Made by a program: the position numbers and the translations under genes
The notes under the pieces: generated by a model
Seen by the model: only the letters and a program-made list of their open reading frames with translations
Databases searched by the model: none
Told to the model about the DNA's origin: nothing
NCBI RefSeq assembly: GCF_051020975.1
Contig: NC_135042.1
Coordinates: 1,146,001-1,210,000, forward strand
DNA from: Osmia lignaria lignaria
Lineage: Eukaryota; Arthropoda; Insecta; Hymenoptera; Megachilidae
Length of the DNA: 64,000 bases
Reading direction: 5' to 3'
Shown here: one piece after another, positions 52,474 through 63,867 of the stretch
Numbering within the stretch: position 1 is the first letter of the stretch
Layout of the letters: each line of letters starts with the position of its first letter

Positions 52474-53678
52474 TTATTTTTGATCCGCGCTGTAGACTGG
52501 TCGATAGGCCCTCTTTAGTCGATCTTTGTATACTATCCTAGTCTTTTTGGGACCTATCTGCAATTCTATGTTATTTTTCTCTATGTTTCTTAAAACAGTG
52601 TATGGCCCAGTATATTCTTTCTGTAATTTACTTCTTCTTGGTGGATTTAAAAGCATTACTTCTTCTCCTGTTTCATAATTAATTGGACGTATTTTTCTAT
52701 CGTAGTAGTATTTTTGTCTATATTTTGATTGTTCTAGATTTATTTTTGCGGTTTGTCTAATGTCATGTAAATTTTGTAATAATTTATCTACGTAGTCAGG
52801 ATATGTGTCTAATGTGTCAGATGGTGTAAATTTTGATGGCAATCTTGCCTTTTTTCCATAAACCAGTTCATGGGGTGTGAATTTTGTTCCCTCATGAACA
52901 CCTGTGTTGTATGAGAACATTGCTTGCTGTAGCCATTCGTCCCAATGTTCTTGTTTGGATATGTAGTGCTTCAAATACTCAATTAGAACGTGACGGCTTC
53001 TTTCCAGGGACCCGTTTGACTGAGGATGGAAGGATGATGTACGGTACGTCTTGATATGGAAGATTTTGGCTAGCTTTTTGATTAGCGAGGATGTGAAGCA
53101 TGTTCCTTGGTCAGTGAGTATAGCTTTAGGACTTCCAAACTGGCATATGAATGAGTTAGTGAATGCTCGTGCGACGTCCTCTGATGTGGCTGACACAAGT
53201 GGAACTGCGACGGAGTATTTGGTTAAATTATCCTGTATGGTGAGGATGTAACTGTATCCTTTTTGCGTCATTGGCAAGGGTCCAAGAATGTCTAGGGACA
53301 CCTTATCGAATGCGTCTGAAGGAGTGTCTGTGATAACCATTGGCTGCTTATACAGGATCTAACGTAATCAGTAATTTCTTTTTTCATGTTCTTCCAATAA
53401 TACTTGTTCCTGATTCTAAGGTAAGTTTTCCTGATACCTTTATGTCCTGCGACTGGGCTTTCATGATTTTCTCTAATTATATTTTTCCTTTCCTCTTTAG
53501 GTGGAATTTGGACCGTTCCTTTGCAGATAGTGATATTTATATTAGAGCCTGCAAAGACTATCTGAAGAATTGCTTTTAAACCCTATCTATTTGGCATGCT
53601 GCACTCCTGGATTCCTCTTTGTAGCAATATTTGATGAAGAGTTTTAACTTTCTGTGGTAAAGTCTCTTTGGATTCTAT
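52474..53678 (-). pseudogene. pol: Gypsy integrase (C-terminal pol part)
   Basis: 53340-52474 holds the catalytic core: D in SLDILGPLPMTQKG, D in ILTDQGTCFTS, E in NGSLERSRHVLIEYLKHY, and the C-terminal GPY region (YTGPYTVLRNIEKNN). Upstream to 53678 the finger (HKGIRKTYLRIRNKYYW) is present but lies in broken frames. The solo LTR at 53679 separates this from the rest of pol. Same lineage as the errantivirus pol by motif similarity, but more diverged. Confidence 0.85.
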
Positions 53679-53721
53679 TGTTACGTCCGGAAAAATTTTG
53701 CAAATTTGTCCGCCTCACGTT

Positions 53722-53765
53722 CCCTTATCAAGCCTTCGGGTTGTAGGAGTCTCCTCATGTAAGGG
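53722..53765 (-). other. Structured motif, solo LTR copy 1
   Basis: Outer arms CCCTTA/TAAGGG pair. On the minus strand the core is GAGGAGACTCCTAC then CCCGAAGG. The inner hairpin has AGGA/TCCT where other copies have AAGA/TCTT, a compensatory change. Confidence 0.6.
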
Positions 53766-53822
53766 GCGTGGGGAGGGCAAATTACTACTGCACCTTTCTT
53801 TACTTTCTCCTTGACTCTGTGC

Positions 53823-53869
53823 TTTCCCATCAAGCCTTCGGGTTGTAAGAGACTTCTTCATGTGGGAAA
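53823..53869 (-). other. Structured motif, solo LTR copy 2
   Basis: Outer arms TTTCCCA/TGGGAAA pair perfectly. Core (minus strand) GAAGAAGTCTCTTAC then CCCGAAGG; the inner AAGA/TCTT stem has a four-base loop. Confidence 0.6.
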
Positions 53870-54070
53870 TGCGCAGGGAAAAGTTTGAGCTCATAATTAT
53901 TCTACTTTTGTCTTTCCTATTCTTTCATTCTTCTCATACTTCTCAATTCTTTTCTTAGTTGAAACCCCTCCTTGAAACTATCGTCGTGCTCAACTGCGTA
54001 GTAACAGAAACGTGTGATAGAAAAAAAACTCGGCTCCGACCGAGGAGAAGTATCATAAACAGCGTTCGCT

Positions 54071-54122
54071 GCGCGGTTAGCCAGTGCTTCGCATTGTAGG
54101 GGTCTCCTCAGGTTAACTGCGC
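54071..54122 (-). other. Structured motif, solo LTR copy 3
   Basis: Outer arms of about 12 pairs (GCGCGGTTAGCC with GGTTAACTGCGC, two G-T pairs). Core (minus strand) GAGGAGACCCCTAC, then TGCGAAGCA where CCCGAAGG stands in others. This is the most diverged copy, and its small hairpin TGC/GCA is still paired. Confidence 0.55.
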
Positions 54123-55553
54123 AAAAGCGTAAAGATCAATTTATCTTTAGATTTTTTACTGATACTCTCCTCTTTTCCACGCGTAGGCGCCAGTCGGTCC
54201 CAAACCCGATCGTACGTGCGAATTGAGTGTTGCAATGAAGGTATGAAATAGCATGAAATTCAAATATTCGAATGAGTGCAAAGGGCAAGGATAGAGAACC
54301 CTCACCAGCGAACGTTAGCAACATGCGAGAACTGTTTAGAGACGAAGGGTCACACAGGGTAATAAAAGTCATTGTATCGAATTCCGAGAATTAGCTGAAA
54401 CTAAGACCCAACGGTACGATTTTGAACAGGAAGAACGTTCTCGAACAAAGTTCGCTGTGAATACAGGAATTAATATTCGAATATCGAACAATTGAATACT
54501 ATTGAAATTATCAGTTAAACCATCGTATGCTATTAGGACTTTTAGCGAACAACTTGCGTTACCACCGCAATTGGTATTGTTGATCGATTTCTCTGTGAAC
54601 AAAATGGTTATGGACAAGCCAACTGTTAATTAAGAAACCTCGTGATAGCCGGTCCATTATTCATACATAATAGTACAACAGATATAGTTCATGTTTATAG
54701 CTACCCGCATATTTATTGTTCAATAATTCTGATTTAAACTATTAGTTGATAATCGCATCATTATATATATCTAATATTGGAATTATCGATGAGAATAGAA
54801 CATTCCAGAAATTCTACGGCGTAGAAACATCGATAAGCCGTTAGACAGAGATGGAACACCAGAAAGAGAGAGAGAAAATGATCTAAAGGATTTCGTCTGG
54901 CACGCGCCCTTAACCAATAGCGACGCACGCGACGCTGTCGTCACGCGCTATGATTTGCCGAAATGTCCCCACGCAGGACATCGTCCTCGCGACGGGCCCT
55001 TCCGGCTAGGATCGCGATCGATTCTGATCACTTTTCGTCGAACAATCGAGTAAGTCGGGACGGGAGCCCGTGCGTCTAGAGATAGAGTTGTCGTTCGTAC
55101 TTCGTTGTAATTTACCTGCGCGGCAAGACCTACGAACTAGGCAGAGTGTCGTGAGAGTGAAATTCCGGATACGCGGCAAAGACTCAGAGACGCGCACGTA
55201 AAGCCATTTCACACTATTAAACCTCTATCTTTTCTCTTTCTTTTAATCCGTTGTTCGCGTAATTTTCGTATTAAATTTACTCGCGTTATCATTATATTAT
55301 TTCGAAGAGCGTAATCGTCTTGTGTTCGTCTACTTAATTTTGCAACAAACGACAAACGGGCGCGCGACAAGTGTAGTGCCGCCACAGATCTCTCAACCTT
55401 TCTTGGTGTTCCAGATCAACCAGCGAATTAACAACCGATTTTATCGTATATAATACTCTACATTCTCACGGTAAGCCTGTTCTGTACTAATTCGTCGAGC
55501 ACGGCATTGACATTCAATTTAGACACGGCAAAACGGGCGATCTATTAAGCCTA

Positions 55554-55608
55554 CGGGTTATAAGAGTCTCTTCATTTTAGATCGTCCCGTTTCTACAGTC
55601 AGGTACCG
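55554..55608 (-). other. Structured motif, solo LTR copy 4
   Basis: Outer arms CGATCTA/TAGATCG extended by CGGG/CCCG across a bulge. Core (minus strand) GAAGAGACTCTTAT then CCCGTAGG. On the plus strand the loop reads C-TACG-G, a UNCG-type tetraloop. Confidence 0.6.
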
Positions 55609-55706
55609 ATTATACTATTTTTCGCTATTTTAATATTCCGAATTTTTCAATCATCGCGAATATATGTGAGTGACGATTGTTTCGACTGCGAGGTATTTTA
55701 TCAGGG

Positions 55707-55757
55707 ACGACCTGTAAAGCCTTCCGGGGGTTATAAGAGTCTCTTCATTCAGGTCGT
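55707..55757 (-). other. Structured motif, solo LTR copy 5
   Basis: Outer arms ACGACCTG/CAGGTCGT pair perfectly. Core (minus strand) GAAGAGACTCTTAT then CCCCCGGAAGG. It is the counterpart of the copy at 2428-2481. Confidence 0.6.
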
Positions 55758-56438
55758 TTCCTTGCGGATAGAAACCGCCTAAAATTTGATTTTTCATTAT
55801 ATCCGGTCGAGGCAGTCGTCCTACGTTAACCATATATTTCTCACATTTCAAATACGTGTAATAATTACAATAGAAGCTCTCATTGTAAACCAAAGGTTAG
55901 ACATTTTTCCGATTTTCATTTATATTATTAACGTACATAGGTTAAGCATCTTTACCCTTGTTCAAACAGTATTGTCAGTAATTGAAATATTTAACAGTGA
56001 TTAACAGAAATCAAACAGAATCATTTTAGTATTCAAACAATAGTCATTGCAAAATTCAGTTCTGTTAGCTTCAATAGTTATTTTTGAATTAAATTACTTT
56101 CTTTTTGCACACTAAATTGCATTCATATTTCTTTCAAGTTCCATTTGGTATCATCTCCTTTGTCATATTACATTTTAAACCCACGCATACCAACACAAGG
56201 TTTCAAGGAGGGACCCGTATGGGACCCAGAGCGCTGACGAACCGAACGGAAATAAATACTTTCTAAATTTTTCGTCTTTTAAATTCGTTCTGGCCGTAGA
56301 GGACGCTTCCGCGTCATGCGCGGTCAGAACTGGTGGCAGCAATACCTTTCTCATCGCCCAAAAATAAGAATAATTTCATTATATTCATTATTCTCTCATT
56401 TTTCTTTTACGTTGCGCGCTCGCGCAACGTAACACTAT

Positions 56439-59400
56439 TATTATTCCAAAAATTAATCTATTTCTGATCTTATATTGCATGATACTACTTTGTGGTTTCG
56501 AAATTTTAATCTTTTCATTTTCCATAAATTGTCTTGATTGTATATCTTCTGGTTGTCCTTCTTTGTTAAGAGATATTACTGTTGTGCCTTTCTTCATCCA
56601 TAGATGGTCTTCGGTTTCATCTATTCTGAATATGATTGGTTTATTGCTTTGGGTTTAATTTATTTAATTTTCGGTGGTTGATTCTTTTCTTTTTTTATTT
56701 TGATGGGTGTAATCGGAGCTGATAGAGTATTGCTTGAAGTCTCTTTTTCTATTTTTCTTTTTAGTACTGGAGATCTTCCTCTTGTGCTTGAAGAAGAATC
56801 GATTTTTGGTGGTTCTCTGAAAATGTGTTTCGGTATAATTGCCTCTTCGTTGTATTCTTCTATTTCATCTCCAATTATTACTGGTTCCCTTTCTATAGGT
56901 CGTTTCTGTGGAATGATATATTTTCTATCTTGTGGTGGTTGATGTATTTCTACAACGATTTGCTCTTCATTGGGTTTTCTTTTCTTTTTGATCTCTTCTG
57001 AGGAATATATTCTTGGATTTAAATTTGTTCTCTTTCTTGGTTTTGGTGGCTCTTCAGATACATCTGTTTCATAATACTGGGACTCATCTGAGCTTGTATA
57101 TTCCTCTTTTATTCTCTTCTTTGTTGCGTTGTCCTCATGAGAAAAACTTCTTTCTCGTATTCTATCTTTCCGATATTTTTTCCTTGTTCCAGAATCCGAA
57201 GAATCGTCTCGCTGCCGTGCTAAATGTTTATGGCTTATTTTCCTTTTCTTTATATCCCGTGAACTTGATGAGGTTGTTGGCCTTGGTCTTCTTGGATATT
57301 GATGCCATTCTTTCTTTTTTTTGTGTTCTTCAGACTCAGTCGTAGTTGTTGGCCTGAGTCTAGTAGGATACTGGTGTGATTCCTTTTTCTTTTTGAATTC
57401 TCTTGATTCTGACGTGGTTGTTGTTGGTCTTGGGCGAGTGGGATATTGGTGCCACTCTTTCCTTTTCTTGTGTTTGCCCGATTCTGAAGTGGTCGTCGTT
57501 TGTCTTGGGCGAGTGGGATATTGGTGCCACTCTTTCTTCTTTTTGTGTTTTCCCGATTCCGAGGTGGTCGTTGTCTGTCTGGGGCGAGTGGGATACTGGT
57601 GCCACTCTTTCCTTTTCTTACGCTTCTTTTTTGACCCAGACGTAAACGAATGCAGCCTCTTAGCATGTATTTGCAGGCCATTTATATCTTCGATTGGATT
57701 TCTCGAAAGAGCGTCAGCGTTCATGTTTTGTCTGCCAGGTTTGTATTTTATTTCATAATCATACTCGCTCAATCTCAATTTCCATCGCATGAATCTCGAT
57801 GTAGGATCTGTGAGACTATTTAGCCAGATCAATGGTTTGTGATCTGTAATTAGATAAAACTTCCTGCCAAATATATATGGTCTGAAGTGATTTACTGCAA
57901 ATATTACAGCAAGTAATTCCCTCTCTGTTGCGGAATATTGCGTTTCCGGCTTATTCATTACTCTTGAGGCGTAAGCTACTGGCTGATCCTTTCCTATCTC
58001 TCCTTGACTTAGGACTGCTCCTACCGCTGTTCCGGATGCATCGGTGGTTATATTAAATGGTCTCTCAAAGTCTGGATATTGCAGGATTGGCTCTTCGTAT
58101 AGTATGCTCCTCAAGAATTCGAAGGCTTGCTGTTGCTGGCTGGACCACTCGAATTTTTGTTCTTTCTTCGTCAGGTCGGATAATGGCTTGGCTATCTTAG
58201 AGAAGTCCTTGATAAATCGTCTATAGTATCCACACAATCCTAGAAATTGTCTAATATTTTTGACAGTCTTAGGAATAGGGAACCTCTGGACCGCTTCAAC
58301 CTTTGCTGGGTCAGGTCTTACACCGTCTTCTGTAATTATGTGACCCAGGTACGCCACTTCTTTTTTTAGAAATTGGCACTTATCAGGTTGCAAGCATAGG
58401 TTTGCTTCTCTGAGCTTTGCCATCATCCTATTGACTTTGGTTTCGTGTTCTTGTAACGAACTTGCATAAATTACAATGTCATCGATGAACACGAATAGTT
58501 CCAGTCCTTGCAGTCCGTCTAGGACGTTGTTCATCAGGCGCTGGAACGTAGCTGCAGCATTTTTCAACCCAAAAGGCATTCTGTTGAATTCAAAGTGCCC
58601 AAATGGTGTTGAAAATGCCGTTTTATGCTTGTCTTCTGGATGCATTGGTGTTTGATGAAAACTTCACTTCAAATCAAACACGGAGAAGTATTTTGCTCTT
58701 CCCACTTGATCCAGGATGTCTGTAATATTGGGTAGTGGATAGGCATCGCTGATCGTTTTTTCGTTTAGCTTTCGGAAATCAATCACCAATCTCCACAATT
58801 TGTTTCCCTGTGAATCCTGTTTCTTAGGTACTATCCACAAGGGGGAGTTAAACGGTGACGATGAATGTTTAATGATTCCTTTTTCCAGGGGATCATTAAC
58901 TTAATGATTGATCTCATCCTTCAACGCATGAGGATACCTGTATTGTTTAACGTTTACAGGCATCTCACCCGTTGTGATGATCCTGTGGTAGATTTTATTT
59001 GTTGCTGGGAGTTTATCTCCATCTATATAAAATCTATCAGCGTGCTCCTTTACTATATCCTCTACATTGGCAAATTCTTCTTGATTTAGATGGTCTGTTT
59101 GTAGTATCCTTAGAATCTTTTGGGCTCGCTCAGGTTCTTGGTGTGCTGCATCTTCATCTTGTGGTGCCTCTTCATATTGTTGCAGTTCAACAGCTGGCAT
59201 TTCAATTTCTATATCTTCTGCTCCAACGTTGATTGCGTATAGAAATGCTATGCCATCCCGGTTCGTGACTACAGCATTCCCCATATATAGTTGTGGGTCA
59301 AGCTGCAGTTTTGGGACAAAACCAGTCTTTATTTCTGTATTTGATACCTTTATGGGTATCATGGTTTTTGTCCTGGATGGTATTACTACTGCTGGTTGTT

Positions 59401-59632
59401 TGAACGGTATTATATTGTTGTCCACGATCAATATAGATTTAGCGTAATTGATGCTAGCTCCACTGCTTTTAAAGTATACTGTTGCCAAAATTCCGTCTTG
59501 TTCGATCGGCAATTCTTCAATAATGTGGAAAATGGATTCTGTCTCCAGTATTTTTACTTTGATGTATCCTGTAGTGTAAATGGAGCTATTAGTTATCCCG
59601 TTTAATTGAAAAATTAGACAAACCTGGGACAA
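56439..59632 (-). pseudogene. pol: Gypsy pol (protease-like, RT, RNase H) with repeat insertion
   Basis: 59632-58901 carries the region before RT (DGILATVYFKSSGASINY, EHADRFYIDGDKLP). A stop near 58901 and another near 58660 interrupt RT. 58645-56660 continues with RT (FVFIDDIVIYASS) and RNase H (TTDASGTAVGAVLSQGEIG, TDHKPLIWL). After RNase H there is a Lys/Arg-rich repeated segment (57250-57640) and a further basic tail to 56660. The gag gene and 5' LTR are missing. Integrase follows beyond the solo LTR. Confidence 0.85.
57290..57630 (-). repeat. In-frame tandem repeat in gypsy pol
   Basis: Five or six units of about 75-78 bases encode KKKEWHQYPTRPRQTTTTSE and variants, in frame between RNase H and integrase. 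The DNA repeat creates open shadow frames on both strands (57250-57681, 57321-57758), which are not genes. Highly basic. Confidence 0.75.
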
Positions 59633-59928
59633 ACCTCGGGGCTGACGAAGCTAGGCGCCTACGGCTGCTGGACCGATTGGGAGCTGCCAGCCCGTGACGT
59701 ACGTCACGGCCCGACGGCCGGTGAGCTCTTCGCCTGGACAAACCGCAACATCGAGCCTGCCGGTGCTCCGGTCCGACCTCCTGGGAGATCTGCTCGGGGC
59801 CGAGGCCCCGAGGCAACTCATCGATCCACGCGTCGATCGATCCTACTTATAGCCTCGCTTGCGGGAGTGGGGAGGCCGCCGCGGTCGGGGCCCGCGATGC
59901 GCAACGCCGATCCACGGCTGTCGTCGCA
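59628..59928 (-). repeat. Truncated LTR fragment
   Basis: The reverse complement matches the first roughly 300 bases of the solo LTR at 47351 (TGCGACGACAGCC, CTATAAGTAGGATCGATCGA, GGTCCAGCAGCCGTAGGCGC). It abuts the broken 5' end of the gypsy pol, so the junction marks where the gypsy gag was lost. Confidence 0.75.
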
Positions 59929-60307
59929 AAAGAACCTCAAGTCGTTTGGTCCAATTTTAAATGAGGTATTCCGTTTTAAACGGTGTCTAGACACTTTTTA
60001 TTATACTCACTGTACTTATACTTTGTACATTTGTTGGCTACAATTAAGAGAGTATGGATATTTCTATCATTGACTGTACGCCGTTTGTTTTTGCGTATTT
60101 GAGGTGAACAGAATATTTACGAATATTTACGTTCCATATAAACTACTATATAGATACTAACAGGAATGTAAATATATAGAACAATTTGTGACCCACCAAT
60201 TCTCTCCCTTTGGAAGTCACAGATTCTTGCTCAGTTTTAGACTAACCGTGATTGAAGCAAGTGGCAAGTACGAAACGAGCAATATTTCGTTTTTGTATAT
60301 GCTGTAT
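59929..60307. other. AT-rich region without recognised feature
   Basis: I see no gene, only short palindromes such as GTGTCTAGACAC near 59981. It may be unique host DNA. Confidence 0.4.
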
Positions 60308-60725
60308 ACAGGGTGTTTCAGAACTCGCGTTGGTCCCGTGAGCGAGTGGTAGCTGCGGTGATTCTGAACATTTTCCTTTGCGAAAAAGTTGTTTGGAGCT
60401 TCGTTTTTGAATTATTGAGCAAAGCCCCTGACCAATCCGAGCGCGTATAGCGCGCGGGCTCAGGGACGGCAGCATCGTTTACGAAAGTAGGGCTTGACGT
60501 AAATCGCGAACGAACGGCTTGGCACCCCGTTGGCATAACAGAATAAAAAAATTGAACTGGTTGAACATTTGAACATTCTAAACAACAAATAAAAATCTTT
60601 GAAATGGAATAATTAATAAAAATTTGAAAACAATTTAAATGAAACTTACCCATTCGTTCCTAAATTAACCTCCTATGCTGAAAGCCGATAATTCCCACTG
60701 GGTCACTGTGTCGATCCTAAACATT
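60308..60725 (-). mobile_element. MITE-like DNA transposon, copy 2 (partial)
   Basis: Starts ACAGGGTGTTTC and matches 42510-43023 in reverse complement. The end corresponding to 42308-42510 is not seen, so it is truncated or ends near 60725. No transposase. Confidence 0.6.
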
Positions 60726-61004
60726 CGAGGAGGGAACAAATTACGAAGAACAGCTGATCTCCAGACAAGGTCATTGAACCCACTCAACCACACGGTTACT
60801 ATCATCTTTCACAGAATTTTCTTTCAGGTAAATAAACACTTTTATCCACTTTCATGTTGCTATTGCACTGGACACAAATGAAAAACATGTAATATTCCGC
60901 ACTATTTCGTAACGTTTTCGCGATGTTATTGGTCTTCGTTTCCAACTTCAAATAGGACTGCTAGCTTGAGCGTCTGCGAGATCTATTTCGCTTTTTGTCT
61001 TTTT
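60726..61004. other. Region without recognised feature
   Basis: Nothing recognised between MITE copy 2 and the solo LTR. Confidence 0.35.
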
Positions 61005-61902
61005 CTACTGTCACGTCCTGTGACGCATTCTTGGAACTTCTATTTCGCCATTCAAATTCATTAAACTCCTATTTCATTATCCGAATTCACCGTTCCGCAA
61101 ATTCTGAGTGAGCAGTTCGTTCGGGTCGACGGATCGCGAGAACGCTGACAATCCGAACGAGGTGGTTCACCCGAATTGCCAAATCAAACGTCGACCTCGC
61201 TCATCAATATAAAATAACGCGACCGAGCCCGCCCGCGCACAGAAATAGTACAGAAACAGTTTAGACCGAAACAATATAGAAAACAGTATAGAACAGTGCA
61301 GACTCAGAAATTAGCGCGATCAGATCATTTAAGCAATTCGTAAATCGTTCAATTCGGTCAGTCCGTCTAGTTCGCCAGCTCGTAAATAACAGTTCGAGTA
61401 ATAATCCGCGCCACGCGCAATTCAGGATTCAATTCCAATACCTGTACAGAAATCCGCGAAGATAATCCGCGAAGTACCGCTCAGAGTTCGTTACTTCAGA
61501 ATCTACACGACTCTGCTACGAAGCTCAGGGCGTCGACAGAGCAAGATTCCGGTAATATTGATAAATTAATTAAGTCTAACCGATACGACTCTGCTACGAA
61601 GCTCAGGGCTCCGACAGAGCAAGGTTCTGTAAGACTCAATTGTAAAACGCGCGCAAATCGAATGACTGTGCTCGGAACGAATAAACAGACATTGTGATCG
61701 GAAGTGGGTGATCTTCATTCAATCGTCTACCCTACCGTTCTAATACCTGGACGACTCACCACTACAGGTTCCGTCCACAGATAGGTTCTACTCGCCCAGC
61801 GAAAGGTAAGTGAGAACCTCTATCTAACTAACAACTCAGATTAAATTACATAAAGTATGCCGAGGACTCGGTGAGATAGAGTACTCCGCGACTTTACACT
61901 AC
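61005..61902 (+). repeat. Solo LTR (61009-61898), second copy
   Basis: Starts TGTCACGTCC and ends CGACTTTACA, 890 bp, flanked by CTAC at 61005-61008 and 61899-61902. It is the same family as 11636-12511 in opposite orientation. A block beginning ACGACTCTGCTACGAAGCTC is directly repeated at about 61508 and 61585. Both copies of this family have the same CTAC duplication. Confidence 0.8.
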
Positions 61903-62495
61903 ATTCAGAAATAGGTCACGGTTCGTAGTCATAAATCTGTTATTCTCGATAACCAAGAGTGACCGAGAGAGAATTGTGCCGACCCTTTGAAGTTCACCGG
62001 CGGTAACATGTATAGGGAAAAGTTGTTCAGAATGATGACCTTGGCAACATATTTCAAGGTCACGAAAATCGGTGAGGAGGGCAAACTTCTAAATAATTAC
62101 CCAAAATGGTTGACGGATTCGTATTTAGCGAATGTAATAAAAATATATAAGAAGTACATATTGAATATTGGTTATCCCAATACGCCTTGATAAGTATAGA
62201 TGTATTTCGATATACACGGTCTTGTCGCCGTTTGTGTGACTTTCTAATGAATTCCTAATGAAAGGGACTATCGTTATAAGTGTTTCGAAAATGGTGGTTC
62301 CATTTAAAAAAATGGAGGTGACCTTAATATCTTTAAAAAAAATGACATAAAAACAAAAATATTTTTAGCATCGTGTGAGCCCCATTGAACCATTTAACTT
62401 TATCCTTACAACATTTGACGTATCTTTAAAAACAGCAAAGATATTTGAGGTACAAACGTTAGGTGACTCACTGTATATATATTTCTTTTCTCTCT
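61903..62495. other. Region without recognised feature
   Basis: A 67-codon ORF at 61987-62190 shows no known motif. The end of the region has a pyrimidine tract (TTTCTTTTCTCTCTTTCAG) that fits a splice acceptor for the next candidate exon. Confidence 0.35.
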
Positions 62496-62508
62496 TTCAG
62501 ATCAACAG

Positions 62509-62870
62509 ATGTTTCGCGGCTTCCAGCTGCAGCAACAACAACAACAACAAATGCAGCAACTGAGGGAGAAGCTCCTCCCTCAGCAGCAACAAGTTCACCA
62601 ACCGAGGGAGGACCCCCTCCCTCAGGAGCAAGACATGACTACTAAAATAAAAAATGATGAGGCGAAGCGACCGCGAAGTATGTATCATTTATAGTATGAA
62701 TTATTGCCTCGTACAGAGGAATACAATATTGCCCTTATCAGAACATCTCTATTGTTCAATATAAGGGCAAATATTTCTAATAATAATTTAAAGAATACAT
62801 ATCTAATAATTTCAATTTTACATTACAGAGAGAGGAGCAGCGGTTGGCGTCACGCGGCGCCTGAGGAGAT
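62509..62870 (+). CDS. Candidate two-exon Gln-rich gene
   Basis: A strong acceptor (CTCTCTTTCAG) ends at 62500, nine bases before ATG 62509. The exon encodes MFRGFQL, a Gln run, then REKLLPQQQQVHQPREDPLP and EAKRPR. At 62680 a donor GTATGT follows, and after about 150 bases TTTACATTACAG leads to a second exon that stays in frame to a stop (AAVGVTRRLRR). ATTAAA near 62955 could be the polyadenylation signal. No known family. It could be a host gene or a transposon remnant. Confidence 0.4.
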
Positions 62871-63159
62871 AACGTTGGGGAAGGAGATCAGTGGGAAGGG
62901 GAAGGGGGGTAATGGATCGGGTCGCGCGAATGTAGTACATTCAAGTTTCTACAATTAAAGTCATTTTAAAAAAAAGTATTCCTTGTTCCTCTTTTTTATT
63001 AATCACCTGTATTTGATCCTTACTTAACCATTAAGAACGGAAAACCACCTTACGGTATCCTACAAATACTGTTCGTTCCACTAACTCCACTAAAAAGGGG
63101 GAAATAAAATAATTTCTAACAAAACAACAAATCCGACTTCGAAATGCCCTAAAAAGTGT

Positions 63160-63255
63160 AAAATAATTTCTATTTCATTTATACCAGTATTCCACAGCTA
63201 TTAATATAATTTCTATTTCATTAATACCAGTAATCCACAGCTATTAATAAAATCT
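63160..63255. repeat. Short tandem duplication
   Basis: ATAATTTCTATTTCATT...ATACCAGTA.TCCACAGCTATTAATA occurs twice in tandem, unit about 45 bases. 62960-63560 otherwise holds no gene I can support. Confidence 0.6.
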
Positions 63256-63569
63256 ACTTAATCGTTAAGTAGGATACTAAATACATTTCAACCTTTTCGG
63301 AGGCGGCGCAAAATTAAAAATACCCGAAAATATGATCCTGCCAATAACGATTTAATTGCGGTATGGCAATCTTGGTAATTAATAAGTCGTAAGAAAACAA
63401 ATTCGAAACGTTATAGATACGGCTGAAAACATTTGTAATTGTAACGATTGTACCAGAAGTTGGTAGCGCTTCTGATGTACATGTATACTGCTGCTGCGTG
63501 TGGATTTGAATATTTTAAGGATTTTAGGATGTAGAAGATACGTGGGTAAGGTACCCGCGGGGCGCTGAA

Positions 63570-63589
63570 GCACCCTGCATGCAGGGTGC
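63570..63589. other. Perfect 20-bp palindrome
   Basis: GCACCCTGCATGCAGGGTGC is a perfect palindrome. It could be a protein-binding site or a transposon end; there is no further evidence. Confidence 0.6.
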
Positions 63590-63696
63590 GAAAATTAATT
63601 AAATGGAACGGTTTTCACTGTTGATTAGTATCTCTAAGTCCAACTCTTTATTAAAACGTTTTGACTATATTTTATAAATGCGTTTTCTATTTGCAG

Positions 63697-63867
63697 CGTG
63701 AGAACAACTTGTCTAAATCGAGCGACGAAATTATTCTGAACGTTCTATGCTTTGCGGAGGAGATGTTCGCGCGTCGTCGGTCGATTCACCTTCCTTCTTG
63801 GATCCTGGATCCTCCCTCAGGATCATCCCTCGTCCAATGGTGGAGGAGTCCACTCCGTCCTTCGTAG
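63697..63867 (+). CDS. Candidate exon
   Basis: TTCTATTTGCAG ending at 63696 is a good acceptor. The following frame (RENNLSKSSDEIILNVLCFA) reads protein-like to about 63790, then becomes Arg/Pro-rich and stops at 63867. No family recognised. An antisense frame is also open. Confidence 0.3.
   Translation, partial: RENNLSKSSDEIILNVLCFAEEMFARRRSIHLPSWILDPPSGSSLVQWWRSPLRPS

Larger units (their letters stand above)
53675..56438 (-). repeat. Solo LTR (53679-56434) inside gypsy pol
   Basis: 2756 bp, ends TGTTACG and CGTAACA, flanked by CTAT at 53675-53678 and 56435-56438. The portion from about 54890 to 56434 matches 1723-3290 inverted, so it belongs to the errantivirus LTR family, but the other end is different sequence. 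It carries five copies of the structured motif. No internal genes; ORFs within are short and unconvincing. Confidence 0.85.

Noticed and set aside
57013..57758. Plus-strand ORFs of 110 and 145 aa
   Set aside because: Antisense shadows of the gypsy pol repeat on the minus strand.
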